Source: Bacteroidales bacterium
Lineage (GTDB): Bacteria > Bacteroidota > Bacteroidia > Bacteroidales > VadinHA17
Assembly (NCBI GenBank): GCA_022865305.1
Contig: JALHSP010000062.1
Coordinates: 209,522 to 273,521, forward strand
Length of the DNA stretch: 64,000 nucleotides
Reading direction: 5' to 3'
Shown: piece by piece, positions 18,667 through 29,972 of the stretch
How positions within the stretch are numbered: the stretch's first letter is position 1
Layout of the letters: every line of letters starts with the position of its first letter
Made by a program: the position numbers and the translations under genes
Notes under the pieces: generated by a model
Told to the model about the DNA's origin: nothing
Databases searched by the model: none
Seen by the model: only the letters and a program-made list of their open reading frames with translations

Positions 18667-20595
18667 ATGAAAACTAAACCAGAATTCCCTGATCAGAAAG
18701 CCACCAGGCTATTCCTCAAGTATTCAATCAGAATACTGTTAGTTATATTTGTTACCATGCCATTGGTTTTCCTTAGCCGGTGCCAGTCAAATAAAACCGG
18801 TACTTCCGAAGCTGAGGGGCTTGCCTTTCACAAGTGGGCGCCAATACCGCCGCTGGGATGGAACAGCTGGGATTGTTATGGTCCTACGGTTGTTGAAGAT
18901 GAAGTAAAGGCTAATGCCGATTATATGGCAAAAAATCTTAAAAAATTCGGATGGAATTATATTGTTGTTGATATCCGCTGGTATGTAGAAAACGATAAGG
19001 CCGGTGGTTATAACCAGGACAATCCTATTTACGCAATGGATGAGTATGGAAGATTTACTCCTGCAGTTAACCGGTTTCCTTCAGCAGCAAACGGGAACGG
19101 ATTTAAACCGCTTGCTGACTATGTTCACAGTAAAGGTTTGAATTTCGGTATTCATTTAATGCGTGGCATACCGGTAATAGCAGTGAATAAAAACACTCCG
19201 ATACTGGGGACTGATATTAAGGCACAGGATATTTACACACCCGAAGGCCAGTGCAGATGGCTCAGGGATATGTACACTGTGGTTGCCGAGAAGGAGGGAG
19301 CTCAGGAATATTACAATTCCCTGTTTCAGCTTTATGCATCATGGGGAGTTGATTTTGTGAAGGTTGATGATCTTTCCGCCAGGATAAAAGAAATTGAAAT
19401 GATCAGAAAAGCCATAGACAACTGCGGAAGACCTATTGTAATAAGCATATCACCGGGTGGAGACAGGCCGGAAAATGCTGAATTTCTGAAGAATAACGTC
19501 AATATGTGGCGTACCTCGAATGATTTCTGGGACAACTGGACGCAACTTAAGAATCAATTTGCGATTCTTGAAAGGTGGATAGGACTGGGCGGACAAGGTT
19601 ATTATCCTGATGGAGATATGCTGCCTCTTGGGAAAATCGGATTAAGGGCAGAAAGGGGAGAGCCCCGCTGGTCAGGATTCACGAAAGATGAACAGTACAC
19701 CTTAATGACTCTGTTCGCCATTTTCCGTTCTCCTTTGATGTTTGGCGGAGATCTTCCGAGTAATGATGAGTTTACACTATCACTGATTACCAATAAAGAT
19801 GTCCTGAATGTGAATCAGCACAGTATTAACGGGAAGCAGCTTTTCAGGGAGAATGATCTGATTGCATGGAGTGCTGACGATCCGAAGACAGGAGATAAAT
19901 ACCTGGCCCTTTTTAATGCTTCAGATCAGCAGCCAATTGTCGAAAGCAAGGCTATCTGGAAAAGTGAACAGATGACCAATGAAGCAGGCGATCAGAGTGT
20001 AGATGTTGATATAGATATTACCGGTGCAAAGAAATTATATCTTGTTACATCTTTTGATGATGTAATCGGATTTTCCAGCCACAATTGCGACTGGATTGAA
20101 CCTAAGCTTATTGGTCCCAAAGGAAGTATCAGCCTTACAGACCTGAAATGGATTAAAGCTTCAGCAGGACGGGGAATGCCTTCGATAAATCAGACAGCCA
20201 GAGGCGGAAAACTAACCGTTAACGGCACTGAATATAAAAACGGTATCAGTGCGAATGCGACCTCTATAATTGAATATGATTTACCGGAAGGAGTAACCAG
20301 GTTTCAGGTAAAAGCCGGTCTTGATAATGGCACTGCAGGTGGTGGTTTCCGTGGCCAGGGGCCTAATTCACAGTTTGTAATGCCAAATAATGGCAAATTT
20401 CTGGTCTTCACTGAAGATCCGGCCGGCCCTGTTCCACCTGATGCTACTGAAGTTTCAGTAAAATTTGAACAGTTTGGATTAACGGGAACCCATACTGTTA
20501 AAGATCTGTGGACAGGCGAAAAGCTGGGTAAGTTTACCGATGTTTTTTCTCAGAGTATAAACCGTCATGGAGCAGGACTTTACAGAATTCATTAA
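18667..20595 (+). CDS. GH27-like alpha-galactosidase with C-terminal NPCBM-like region
   Basis: PPLGWNSWDCYGPTV, YIVVDIRWY, VDFVKVDD; C-term GRGMPSINQTARGGKLTVNGTEYKNGISANATSIIEYDLPEG. Confidence 0.8.
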   Translation: MKTKPEFPDQKATRLFLKYSIRILLVIFVTMPLVFLSRCQSNKTGTSEAEGLAFHKWAPIPPLGWNSWDCYGPTVVEDEVKANADYMAKNLKKFGWNYIVVDIRWYVENDKAGGYNQDNPIYAMDEYGRFTPAVNRFPSAANGNGFKPLADYVHSKGLNFGIHLMRGIPVIAVNKNTPILGTDIKAQDIYTPEGQCRWLRDMYTVVAEKEGAQEYYNSLFQLYASWGVDFVKVDDLSARIKEIEMIRKAIDNCGRPIVISISPGGDRPENAEFLKNNVNMWRTSNDFWDNWTQLKNQFAILERWIGLGGQGYYPDGDMLPLGKIGLRAERGEPRWSGFTKDEQYTLMTLFAIFRSPLMFGGDLPSNDEFTLSLITNKDVLNVNQHSINGKQLFRENDLIAWSADDPKTGDKYLALFNASDQQPIVESKAIWKSEQMTNEAGDQSVDVDIDITGAKKLYLVTSFDDVIGFSSHNCDWIEPKLIGPKGSISLTDLKWIKASAGRGMPSINQTARGGKLTVNGTEYKNGISANATSIIEYDLPEGVTRFQVKAGLDNGTAGGGFRGQGPNSQFVMPNNGKFLVFTEDPAGPVPPDATEVSVKFEQFGLTGTHTVKDLWTGEKLGKFTDVFSQSINRHGAGLYRIH

Positions 20596-20762
20596 AAAGA
20601 AGTGATAATGAAAAAAATACCGATTCCGGAAGATTGGTACAGACGCAAGCCTCTTCTATTTCAGTTTGCCCGGTTGCTGCTTAAATAACAAGCGTGAAAA
20701 CAAGATAAAAAAAATTAATTAAGTCTTGTCAGTTTATAAAAAAAGAATAAATTTATATATTT

Positions 20763-20798
20763 AAGTAACCGCGAAAGTAACCGTGTAAACAAATACTA
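20763..20798 (+). promoter_or_regulatory. Candidate operator, copy B
   Basis: aagtaaccgcgaaagtaaccgtgtaaacaaatacta; upstream of SusC-like gene. Confidence 0.6.
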
Positions 20799-20973
20799 AA
20801 AAACAATCTTATGTCTAACCTAAATCAATCTGCCTATGGAAACAATTATTAAATGTGTCTGATTTGCTGCCAGGACATTATAGCCTGCGCAGCACCTGTC
20901 AAATTTAAATTCCGGGAAATTGTCCGGAAGAATTAAGTACAAAAATTTAGAGACTAACCAAAAAAAAATAAAA

Positions 20974-23900
20974 ATGGAAGACAGAAATAAATTTCTTGTT
21001 ATTCCTTTTAAAGTCCGTTCACTCCAGACTGCAAGTCAGGTATTAAAAGGCTTCATGATACTGGTGATGTTATTTTCTATCCAGGTCATTGGTATTAATG
21101 TGCATGCAGCCGAAATGCAACAGGCATCAGTTGCTGGGACAATAACTGACCAGGTGGGCAATCCTGTTGCAGGAGTGACAGTGACTTTAAAGGGAACTAC
21201 AACCGGCACATTAACAGATGTTGCCGGTAAGTATTCTTTACCAAATGTTCCGCAGAATGGTACACTGGTGTTTTCATTTATCGGAATGAGAACGCAGGAG
21301 ATTCCTGTAAGCGGACGTGGTACAATTGATGTGGTGATGGTCGAGGAAGCCATTGGGCTGGAAGAGGTGGTTGTTGTGGGTTACGGAACGCAAAAAAAGG
21401 TAAACCTGACAGGGTCGGTTGCTTCAGCAAGTGGAGATGAGCTTCTTAATCGTCCGGTATCAAGCTCCTCCGCCATGCTTGAGGGTTTAATGACCGGAGT
21501 GCAGGTTGTACAGGGCCGGGGTGAACCCGGGAATGAGAATACTTTGATAACTATCAGGGGAAGAGGCACATTCAGTAACGCAGGTTCAAATCCACTTATA
21601 TTGATAGATGGTGTTCAGGGTAATCTTGAAAATCTGAACCCAAATGATATTGAAAGCGTCTCGGTTCTTAAGGATGCTGCTTCTGCTTCAATTTATGGGG
21701 CACGTGCAGCCAACGGTGTTATTCTCGTTACAACCAAAATGGGAACGGAAGGAAGAATGAACATCGATTATAATGGCAGTTATGCTATATATACATGGAC
21801 CAAAATGTTAGATCTGGTAACTAATTCGGTTGAGTACATGGAGTTGTGGAACGAGGCCAAATTAAATACTGGAATTCCTACCGGTCTTTATACTCAGGAT
21901 ATTATTGATGCATATAAAAATGCAACTGATCGCGTTCAATATCCGAACACCGACTGGCTTAGCCTTGTCTTTGAACCGGCACCTACCCAAACCCACAACC
22001 TGAGTTTTAACGGAGGGAGCAGCACGACAAAGTACAATGTCTCCTTAGGCTATCTGGACCAGAAGGGTATTATGAAAGGGTTTAATTATAAAAGGTATAA
22101 TTTCCGGTTAAACCTCTCCTCTCAGATAAATAAGGCTGTAACTTTTGGTGGCAATATGGGAATGACCTATGGTTACAGGACTGGTGCCAGACAAGGATCA
22201 GAAGATCAGTTTATAGCCACGATGGCGCAGGCACCAACTTACGGTCCGTATCTCCCTGACGGAAGTGGACGGTACACATTTAAAGCTTATTCTTTTGAGT
22301 ATAACAATAAAAACCCGATAGTTATTGAGAAAGAACAGGCATGGTCGTGGCTACGCAGCTATGCCTTCACTTCGCAGGGATGGGTTGACGTAAAGATATT
22401 TAAAGGGCTGAACTGGTACACAAAAGGTGCTTTTAACCTGGACTTCAGCGATAACAGGGTTTTCAGGCCCCAGGTTCCGTTATATAATTTCCGTACCTAC
22501 GAATATATGACACTTTGTGATGTAGGCGGTGCAGGTATGAATGCAACAGATAACCTTGGCAGCTATCTTAACCTCTATTCTTATCTCAACTACGATCTTT
22601 CATTTGGTAACGGCCACTCTTTTAAAGCCCAGGCAGGCTACAACGTTGAATCAAGCACAAACCGTTCACTGACCGGGTATCGTCAGAAATATCCAAGTGA
22701 CGTTCTTAAGGAAATTGATGCCGGTACAGCTGAGATTCAGACAGCCGGTGGAAATACAAATCAATGGGCTATAATGTCATTCTTCGGACGGTTGAATTAC
22801 AATTATAAGGATCGTTACCTGTTTGAGGCAAACCTCAGATATGATGGAACTTCAAGGCTAAGTCCTCAGGGACGCTGGGGAGCATTTCCATCTTTCTCCG
22901 CAGCGTGGAGACCCACACAGGAGCCGTTTTTCCAGGATTTCGGATTAGGATGGCTTAACAATCTTAAGATTCGTGCATCGTATGGGACTCTTGGAAATCA
23001 GAACATCGGAAACTATCCGTATCAGGCAATGCTTTCTTTTACCGGGGCTTATCCTTTTGATGATTCGGCTTTATCTCCTGGTGTTGCACAAACAGCATTG
23101 AACAATCTGAATATCAAATGGGAAACAACAACGATCACCGACGTGGGATTTGACCTGACAGTTCTGAAGGGACTTTCTCTGACATTTGACTGGTATAATA
23201 AAATAACAACAGATATTCTGAGAAGTACTCAGGTAACGGGTGTTGTGGGCCTTTCTGCCCCGACAGTAAATAACGGGACGCTGAAGAACAGTGGTTATGA
23301 GGTGAGTCTCTCTTATAGTAACGCTGTTAAATCAGGGATATTGAACGGTCTGGTCTATAACGCCGGTGTGAATTTTGACCATTATAAGAATAAGCTCGTG
23401 GAATTTGGAGCCGAGGAGAAGTCTACAAGGACAATCCGTAAGGAAGGGCTGGAGTATGATGCATTCTATATGCTCGAATGGATAGGGATTTTCCAGACCG
23501 CAGATGAAGTTGCCACTTCCCCGAAACAATATAATGACAATACAGTACCAGGCGATTTAAAATGGAAAGACCAGATAACAGTTGATTCAAATGCAGATGG
23601 GATTCTTGATGCTACTGACGGTGTTATTAATGACAACGACCGGATCCCGATGAAAGGTCAGTATCCATCATTAAATTACTCCTTTAATGGAAGTGCCAGT
23701 TGGAAGGGACTTGATTTTTCGTTTCTCTTCCAGGGAGTTAGTGGAGATAAATTCTTTGTTACTGAATGGGGTGTAATACCATTCAACCAGGGGGCACCTC
23801 CAACTACCTATTGGCGTGACCGCTGGACACCGGAAAATCCTTCCGAGACTGTTCCTCGCATTTATTGGGGACGGCCTCCTCCTACTAAAATAGATCGTCC

Positions 23901-24147
23901 TTCTTCATATTATCTTCAGGATGCTTCTTATTTAAGATTGAAGAATTTAGCATTGGGATATGTCATTCCATCCAAACTTACGAAACGGATTGGAATTGAA
24001 AGGCTCAGAGTTTATTTCTCAGGTGATAACCTGCTGACATTCACACAATATCCGGGATTGGATCCGGAACGTAGTGGAAGCAGCACCCGGTTTGTCCAGT
24101 ACCCTCAGAATAAGATATATGCTTTTGGTGTAAACGTAAAATTTTAA
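20974..24147 (+). CDS. SusC/RagA family TonB-linked outer membrane protein
   Basis: VAGTITDQVGNPVAGVTVTLKGTTTGTLTDVAGKYSL, EEVVVVGYGTQKK, NANGVILVTTK-type plug motifs, C-terminal YAFGVNVKF. No STN domain visible. Confidence 0.95.
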   Translation: MEDRNKFLVIPFKVRSLQTASQVLKGFMILVMLFSIQVIGINVHAAEMQQASVAGTITDQVGNPVAGVTVTLKGTTTGTLTDVAGKYSLPNVPQNGTLVFSFIGMRTQEIPVSGRGTIDVVMVEEAIGLEEVVVVGYGTQKKVNLTGSVASASGDELLNRPVSSSSAMLEGLMTGVQVVQGRGEPGNENTLITIRGRGTFSNAGSNPLILIDGVQGNLENLNPNDIESVSVLKDAASASIYGARAANGVILVTTKMGTEGRMNIDYNGSYAIYTWTKMLDLVTNSVEYMELWNEAKLNTGIPTGLYTQDIIDAYKNATDRVQYPNTDWLSLVFEPAPTQTHNLSFNGGSSTTKYNVSLGYLDQKGIMKGFNYKRYNFRLNLSSQINKAVTFGGNMGMTYGYRTGARQGSEDQFIATMAQAPTYGPYLPDGSGRYTFKAYSFEYNNKNPIVIEKEQAWSWLRSYAFTSQGWVDVKIFKGLNWYTKGAFNLDFSDNRVFRPQVPLYNFRTYEYMTLCDVGGAGMNATDNLGSYLNLYSYLNYDLSFGNGHSFKAQAGYNVESSTNRSLTGYRQKYPSDVLKEIDAGTAEIQTAGGNTNQWAIMSFFGRLNYNYKDRYLFEANLRYDGTSRLSPQGRWGAFPSFSAAWRPTQEPFFQDFGLGWLNNLKIRASYGTLGNQNIGNYPYQAMLSFTGAYPFDDSALSPGVAQTALNNLNIKWETTTITDVGFDLTVLKGLSLTFDWYNKITTDILRSTQVTGVVGLSAPTVNNGTLKNSGYEVSLSYSNAVKSGILNGLVYNAGVNFDHYKNKLVEFGAEEKSTRTIRKEGLEYDAFYMLEWIGIFQTADEVATSPKQYNDNTVPGDLKWKDQITVDSNADGILDATDGVINDNDRIPMKGQYPSLNYSFNGSASWKGLDFSFLFQGVSGDKFFVTEWGVIPFNQGAPPTTYWRDRWTPENPSETVPRIYWGRPPPTKIDRPSSYYLQDASYLRLKNLALGYVIPSKLTKRIGIERLRVYFSGDNLLTFTQYPGLDPERSGSSTRFVQYPQNKIYAFGVNVKF

Positions 24148-24157
24148 ATTCAAAGAG

Positions 24158-25687
24158 ATGAAAAGAAATATATTTTTACTGATAATTATCTCTTTACTCG
24201 CATTAAATGCATGTGAAGATTACCTGGACCTGAATCCTCTTGACAGGATTTCTGCACCTACATACTGGAAAAAGAAGGCTGATTTTGATCAGGCATTAAC
24301 TGCAATTTATGGTCAGAGACAGGCAGCTCTCTTTACTTCTAACATGGGAGTCTGGGATTGCCTCACGGATAATGGCTATGCCCAGCATGAGTCATCAGTA
24401 AAAGAGATAGTAAATGGTAATGTAAGCCCTTCGTTAGGTGGTTATGCCTCATCCGTGTACAGTACTTGTTATGCCGGAATTGCAAGAATCAATGTATTTT
24501 TAAAAGAACTTGCAGCTTATACCGGCACTGATTTTACTGATGCAGCAAAAAAACAGGCTGAGGCAGAAGCCCGCTTTCACAGGTCTTATTACTATTTCCA
24601 ATTGTACAATATATATGGTGATGTACCCCTTGTCCTCGAGCCGGTAACTATTGAAACCATGAAAATGCCGAAAGAAACTGCTGATAAGATTCTGCAGCAG
24701 GCTCTGACTGATATTGATTTTGCCATTGCAAATCTTGGTACCGGATCATACGTTACAAGTAAGGGACGTCCGGTTAAAACATCAGCACAAGCGCTTAAAG
24801 CCCGGATTATGATATCCGAAGCATATGGAAATACCGGAACTCCGGATATCGCAATGTTAACACAGGTAAGAGATCTTTGCCTTGAAATAACGGGCACTAA
24901 CTACTATGCTTTGAGCCCGGTATTTACAGATGTATTCCAGGATAAAGGTCAAAAAGCACAACCCGGAATCAAGGAAATTATTTATTCTGTTAATTTCCTT
25001 GCTCCTAACAGTGTTACTTCTTGGGATCTTTGGTATGGTGACTGGATTGTAGCAAGTCCTCTGAGAAATTTTGTTAATTCGTTTGAATGTACTGATGGAC
25101 TTGCGTGGGGAGTATCTCCATTAACAGACCCGGCCAATGAAATGCTTAACCGTGACCCGAGGTTAGGGATGACTGTCTTTAAAGACAAACCGGATTGGGG
25201 AGGGGGGAATGTACATAATCCCACCAATGCACGTCCCACAACTTATGGCGTTAAAAAATTCCTATGTCCTGAAAACGTACCTTATGGTTATACGACCCTT
25301 AGCCAGCAGAATGCTGTAATTCTTCGTTTAGGTGAGGTATTATTAATGTATGCCGAGGCACAGAATGAAATCGCAGGTCCTGACGCAACAGTTTATCAGG
25401 CTATGACTGACCTCCGTGCACGGGTAGGCATGCCTCCTTTCCCTGATTTGTTGACTAAAGATGAGATGCGTGAAAGGATAAGGCATGAACGAAGAATTGA
25501 GCTCGCCTTTGAGGGACTGCGCTATTTTGATCTTAAAAGGTGGAGGATCGCCGGTACAGTATTAAATGCTGTCACGGATGGAATTGTAGTCTATAAGTTT
25601 TTAGATAAGCATTATAAATGGCCTCTGCCTCAAACTGAAATTGACAGGAGCGGGGGAGAGCTTGTTCAAAATCCTGATTATCTGTAG
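24158..25687 (+). CDS. SusD/RagB family outer membrane lipoprotein
   Basis: LLALNACEDYLDLNPLDRISAPTYWKKKADF; C-term RIRHERRIELAFEGLRYFDLKRW. Confidence 0.95.
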   Translation: MKRNIFLLIIISLLALNACEDYLDLNPLDRISAPTYWKKKADFDQALTAIYGQRQAALFTSNMGVWDCLTDNGYAQHESSVKEIVNGNVSPSLGGYASSVYSTCYAGIARINVFLKELAAYTGTDFTDAAKKQAEAEARFHRSYYYFQLYNIYGDVPLVLEPVTIETMKMPKETADKILQQALTDIDFAIANLGTGSYVTSKGRPVKTSAQALKARIMISEAYGNTGTPDIAMLTQVRDLCLEITGTNYYALSPVFTDVFQDKGQKAQPGIKEIIYSVNFLAPNSVTSWDLWYGDWIVASPLRNFVNSFECTDGLAWGVSPLTDPANEMLNRDPRLGMTVFKDKPDWGGGNVHNPTNARPTTYGVKKFLCPENVPYGYTTLSQQNAVILRLGEVLLMYAEAQNEIAGPDATVYQAMTDLRARVGMPPFPDLLTKDEMRERIRHERRIELAFEGLRYFDLKRWRIAGTVLNAVTDGIVVYKFLDKHYKWPLPQTEIDRSGGELVQNPDYL

Positions 25688-25701
25688 GTCATAATCAATT
25701 T

Positions 25702-25736
25702 AAAAGTGAGAGGCTTCAGACCTCTCACTTTTTTTT
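25702..25736 (+). terminator. Intrinsic terminator after susD-like gene
   Basis: AAAAGTGAGAGG-CTTCAGA-CCTCTCACTTTT followed by T-run: perfect 12-bp stem. Confidence 0.9.
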
Positions 25737-25826
25737 GAAGGCTTGCCGGTTTTCCTTTTAGGACAGACATACTTACAAAGAGAATGCGTAGATTCATGAG
25801 GTATGCTTTAAATACTGACTCAATAA

Positions 25827-27098
<1,272 letters not shown>

Positions 27099-27198
27099 TA
27101 ATTAAAGAAATAAGGTTAGATTTACTTGTTTATCATTTGAGTTATGCAATGGAATAAGTATTAAGTCCCTCTGTTTATTCGTTTAAATCCAAAATAAA

Positions 27199-28197
27199 AT
27201 GAAGAGAATTTTACCTTTGATCTTATTAATAATAGGATTATCAATTCATTATGAATCGAAAGCACAGTTTCGGATGCAGTCTGAACCAAAAGATATCAAA
27301 CTTGCTGATATCCGTTGGCGTGATATGTGTATTCTTCCTGATCCGGGAACGAAAACTTACTATATGGTAGGCCCTGGAGGGAGAGGTGTAGGATGCTATA
27401 CGAGCAAAGATCTTCGGAACTGGTACGGACCGACAAGAATCTATAATGCACCGCAGGATGTATGGGGAGAGATGCCTATTGTCAGTATCTGGGCTCCCGA
27501 AATGCATAATTATAAGGGTAAATATTATCTTTTTCTTACATTCGATACCCGCAATAAGTTATGTGAACAATGGTTCAACTGGGAACGCAATGGACGTGTA
27601 ACCCGTGGATCTCAGATATTTGTGGGCGATTCACCAACAGGTCCGTTCGCTTCTTTTCGAAACCACTCCACCCTGCCAGTCGATATGATGACACTTGACG
27701 GAACATTATGGGTTGAAGATGGTACCCCGTATATTGTATTTTGCCACGAATGGGTGCAGATAACCAATGGGTCTATTTGTTATATGCAACTTAAAGATGA
27801 TCTCTCTGAAACAGTTGGTGAACCCATTAAACTTTTTCACGCAAGTGAAGCATCATGGAGTAACACGGGTAAGCAATACGGGAACAATGTTACGGACGGT
27901 TGTTATCTCTACAAGGGCAAAACAGGTAAGTTATATATGTTATGGACCAGTGGGGGGAAGGGTGGTTATACGCAGGGAATAGCTATATCGGAATCAGGTA
28001 AGCTGGCTGGTCCGTGGACTCAGCAGGATAAGCCACTTTATAACCAGAATGGAGGGCATGGGATGGTTTTTAAGAGTTTTGATGGCAAAATAATGATGAT
28101 TCTGCATTCTCCAAACGATAGAGAATCGCGCCCAAGGATCTTTGAAATGGAAGATACCGGAAATACACTGGTAGTTGTTAAAGAGTTGACAGAGTAA
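27199..28197 (+). CDS. GH43-like glycoside hydrolase, secreted
   Basis: RWRDMCILPDPGTKTYYMVG, SIWAPEMHNYKGKYYLFLTF, LDGTLWVEDGTPYIVFCHEW. Confidence 0.8.
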   Translation: MKRILPLILLIIGLSIHYESKAQFRMQSEPKDIKLADIRWRDMCILPDPGTKTYYMVGPGGRGVGCYTSKDLRNWYGPTRIYNAPQDVWGEMPIVSIWAPEMHNYKGKYYLFLTFDTRNKLCEQWFNWERNGRVTRGSQIFVGDSPTGPFASFRNHSTLPVDMMTLDGTLWVEDGTPYIVFCHEWVQITNGSICYMQLKDDLSETVGEPIKLFHASEASWSNTGKQYGNNVTDGCYLYKGKTGKLYMLWTSGGKGGYTQGIAISESGKLAGPWTQQDKPLYNQNGGHGMVFKSFDGKIMMILHSPNDRESRPRIFEMEDTGNTLVVVKELTE

Positions 28198-28225
28198 TCT
28201 AATGTAAATTATTAAATCAAATACT

Positions 28226-29920
28226 ATGAGAACTAACCTTAAATTATTGCTTATCTCTCTTGTCTGCCTGTTTTACATAAACCCAGTATTAGCCCAGATA
28301 CCTTTCCTTAAAAGGAATGAAAATGATGTCACCCAACTGATTGTGCATGGGAAACCTTTTTTAATGTTTGCAGGAGAAGCAAACAATTCATCAGGATCGA
28401 ATATTGCACACATGGAAAAAACCATGAAATCGCTTAAGGAAGCCAATCTGAATTCATTGCTTGTGTCCGTTTCGTGGGAAATTATTGAACCACAGGAAGG
28501 AGTATTTGATTTCACTTCCGTGGATGAGCTTATAAGAGTTGCCAGGGAAAATGATATGAAATTGTGCATTTTGTGGTTTGCCTCGTGGAAAAACGGGTTC
28601 TCGCCATACTCTCCAATGTGGGTATTGAATGATACAAAACGTTTTCTCAGGGTGAAAGACGAAAAGGGTCAGAATACAAGAACTCTTACTCCATTATGTA
28701 ATGCAACAAGAGATGCAGATGCAAAGGCATATGCCGCATTAATGAAACATATAGCATCAGTCGACAGTGAAAAAAATACCATAATTGCCATGCAGATTGA
28801 AAATGAGGCAGGTGTTCTTCGTCAGACAAGGGATTTCAGTGCTGAGGCCAATAAAGCAATTGCATCACAGGTACCTGATGTATTGATTCAATATATGGTA
28901 AAAAACAAAAAGACACTTGAGATTGAGCTGAAAACTGCCTGGGAGAAAAATGGTTCTAAAACAAAAGGAACATGGAGTGAAGTATTTGACCCGGGTGATG
29001 ATGCTGATCTTTTCTTTATGGCCTGGAATTATTCCAAATTTGTTAATGCAGTTGCTGAAGCCGGCAAGAAGGAATATAATCTGCCGATGTTTGCCAACTG
29101 CTGGATGCCTCAGCCAAGACCGAATCCAGGCAAACCAGGAAATTATCCGAGTGGCGGTCCTATTGTTACTGTTCTTGATATATGGAAAGCAGGAGCTCCT
29201 TCGGTCGACATACTGGCACCCGATCTTTATGGCGCAGATTTCAAAGTTCAGGTAAACAATTTTCACAGGGCTGATAATCCATTGTTTATTCCTGAAACCA
29301 ACACAACCGATGGTCCTGCAAGCTGGGCATTTGCAGAAGAAGATGCAATATGCTTTTCCCCGTTTGGAATCGATAACAGGGGAAATGTGATGGAGAAAGA
29401 ATATGGGCTGTTAAACCAGTTAATGCCGGTTATAACTCAATACCAGGGAACCGGTAAGATGTTCGGAATTTATAAACATCGGGGAGATTCCACAACCGGT
29501 CGCGAATTCACATTAAATAATGATGTAAAAGTATCAGTTACCTATTCGCGTGGATTTATGCGTCCACCTTCCGCAACAGCTGCAGCTGCAACACCAGGAA
29601 CAAATAACCCGATGGCTCAGCAAAATCAGGAGCCTTCTTCTTATGGCATTTTCATTCAAACAGGAGAGAACGAATTTATTGTAGCAGGTTTTAACCTGTC
29701 CGTCAGTGCTTCTTCAATAAATCCAAAGAAAGAAATCTGGTTAAAAGATGCATGGGAGGGAACTTATGAAAACGGAGTATGGAAACCAAAAATGCTTCAT
29801 AACGGAGATGAGGCAGGATTTCTGAGAAGCGATAATCCTACTTACGGAATAAGGGCATACAGGACAAATCCTCCTGAACCGGCAATATTCAATTTCAAAG
29901 TTTTGGTTTATGACCGTTAA
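28226..29920 (+). CDS. GH35-like beta-galactosidase with DUF5597-like C-terminus
   Basis: KPFLMFAGEANNSSGSN, SVSWEIIEPQEGVFDFTSVDELI, MQIENEAGV, FIPETNTTDG. Confidence 0.75.
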   Translation: MRTNLKLLLISLVCLFYINPVLAQIPFLKRNENDVTQLIVHGKPFLMFAGEANNSSGSNIAHMEKTMKSLKEANLNSLLVSVSWEIIEPQEGVFDFTSVDELIRVARENDMKLCILWFASWKNGFSPYSPMWVLNDTKRFLRVKDEKGQNTRTLTPLCNATRDADAKAYAALMKHIASVDSEKNTIIAMQIENEAGVLRQTRDFSAEANKAIASQVPDVLIQYMVKNKKTLEIELKTAWEKNGSKTKGTWSEVFDPGDDADLFFMAWNYSKFVNAVAEAGKKEYNLPMFANCWMPQPRPNPGKPGNYPSGGPIVTVLDIWKAGAPSVDILAPDLYGADFKVQVNNFHRADNPLFIPETNTTDGPASWAFAEEDAICFSPFGIDNRGNVMEKEYGLLNQLMPVITQYQGTGKMFGIYKHRGDSTTGREFTLNNDVKVSVTYSRGFMRPPSATAAAATPGTNNPMAQQNQEPSSYGIFIQTGENEFIVAGFNLSVSASSINPKKEIWLKDAWEGTYENGVWKPKMLHNGDEAGFLRSDNPTYGIRAYRTNPPEPAIFNFKVLVYDR

Positions 29921-29972
29921 TAAAACTTGCTCAATCTGTTTTTTTGATAGATATACATATAATCTGAAAAGT

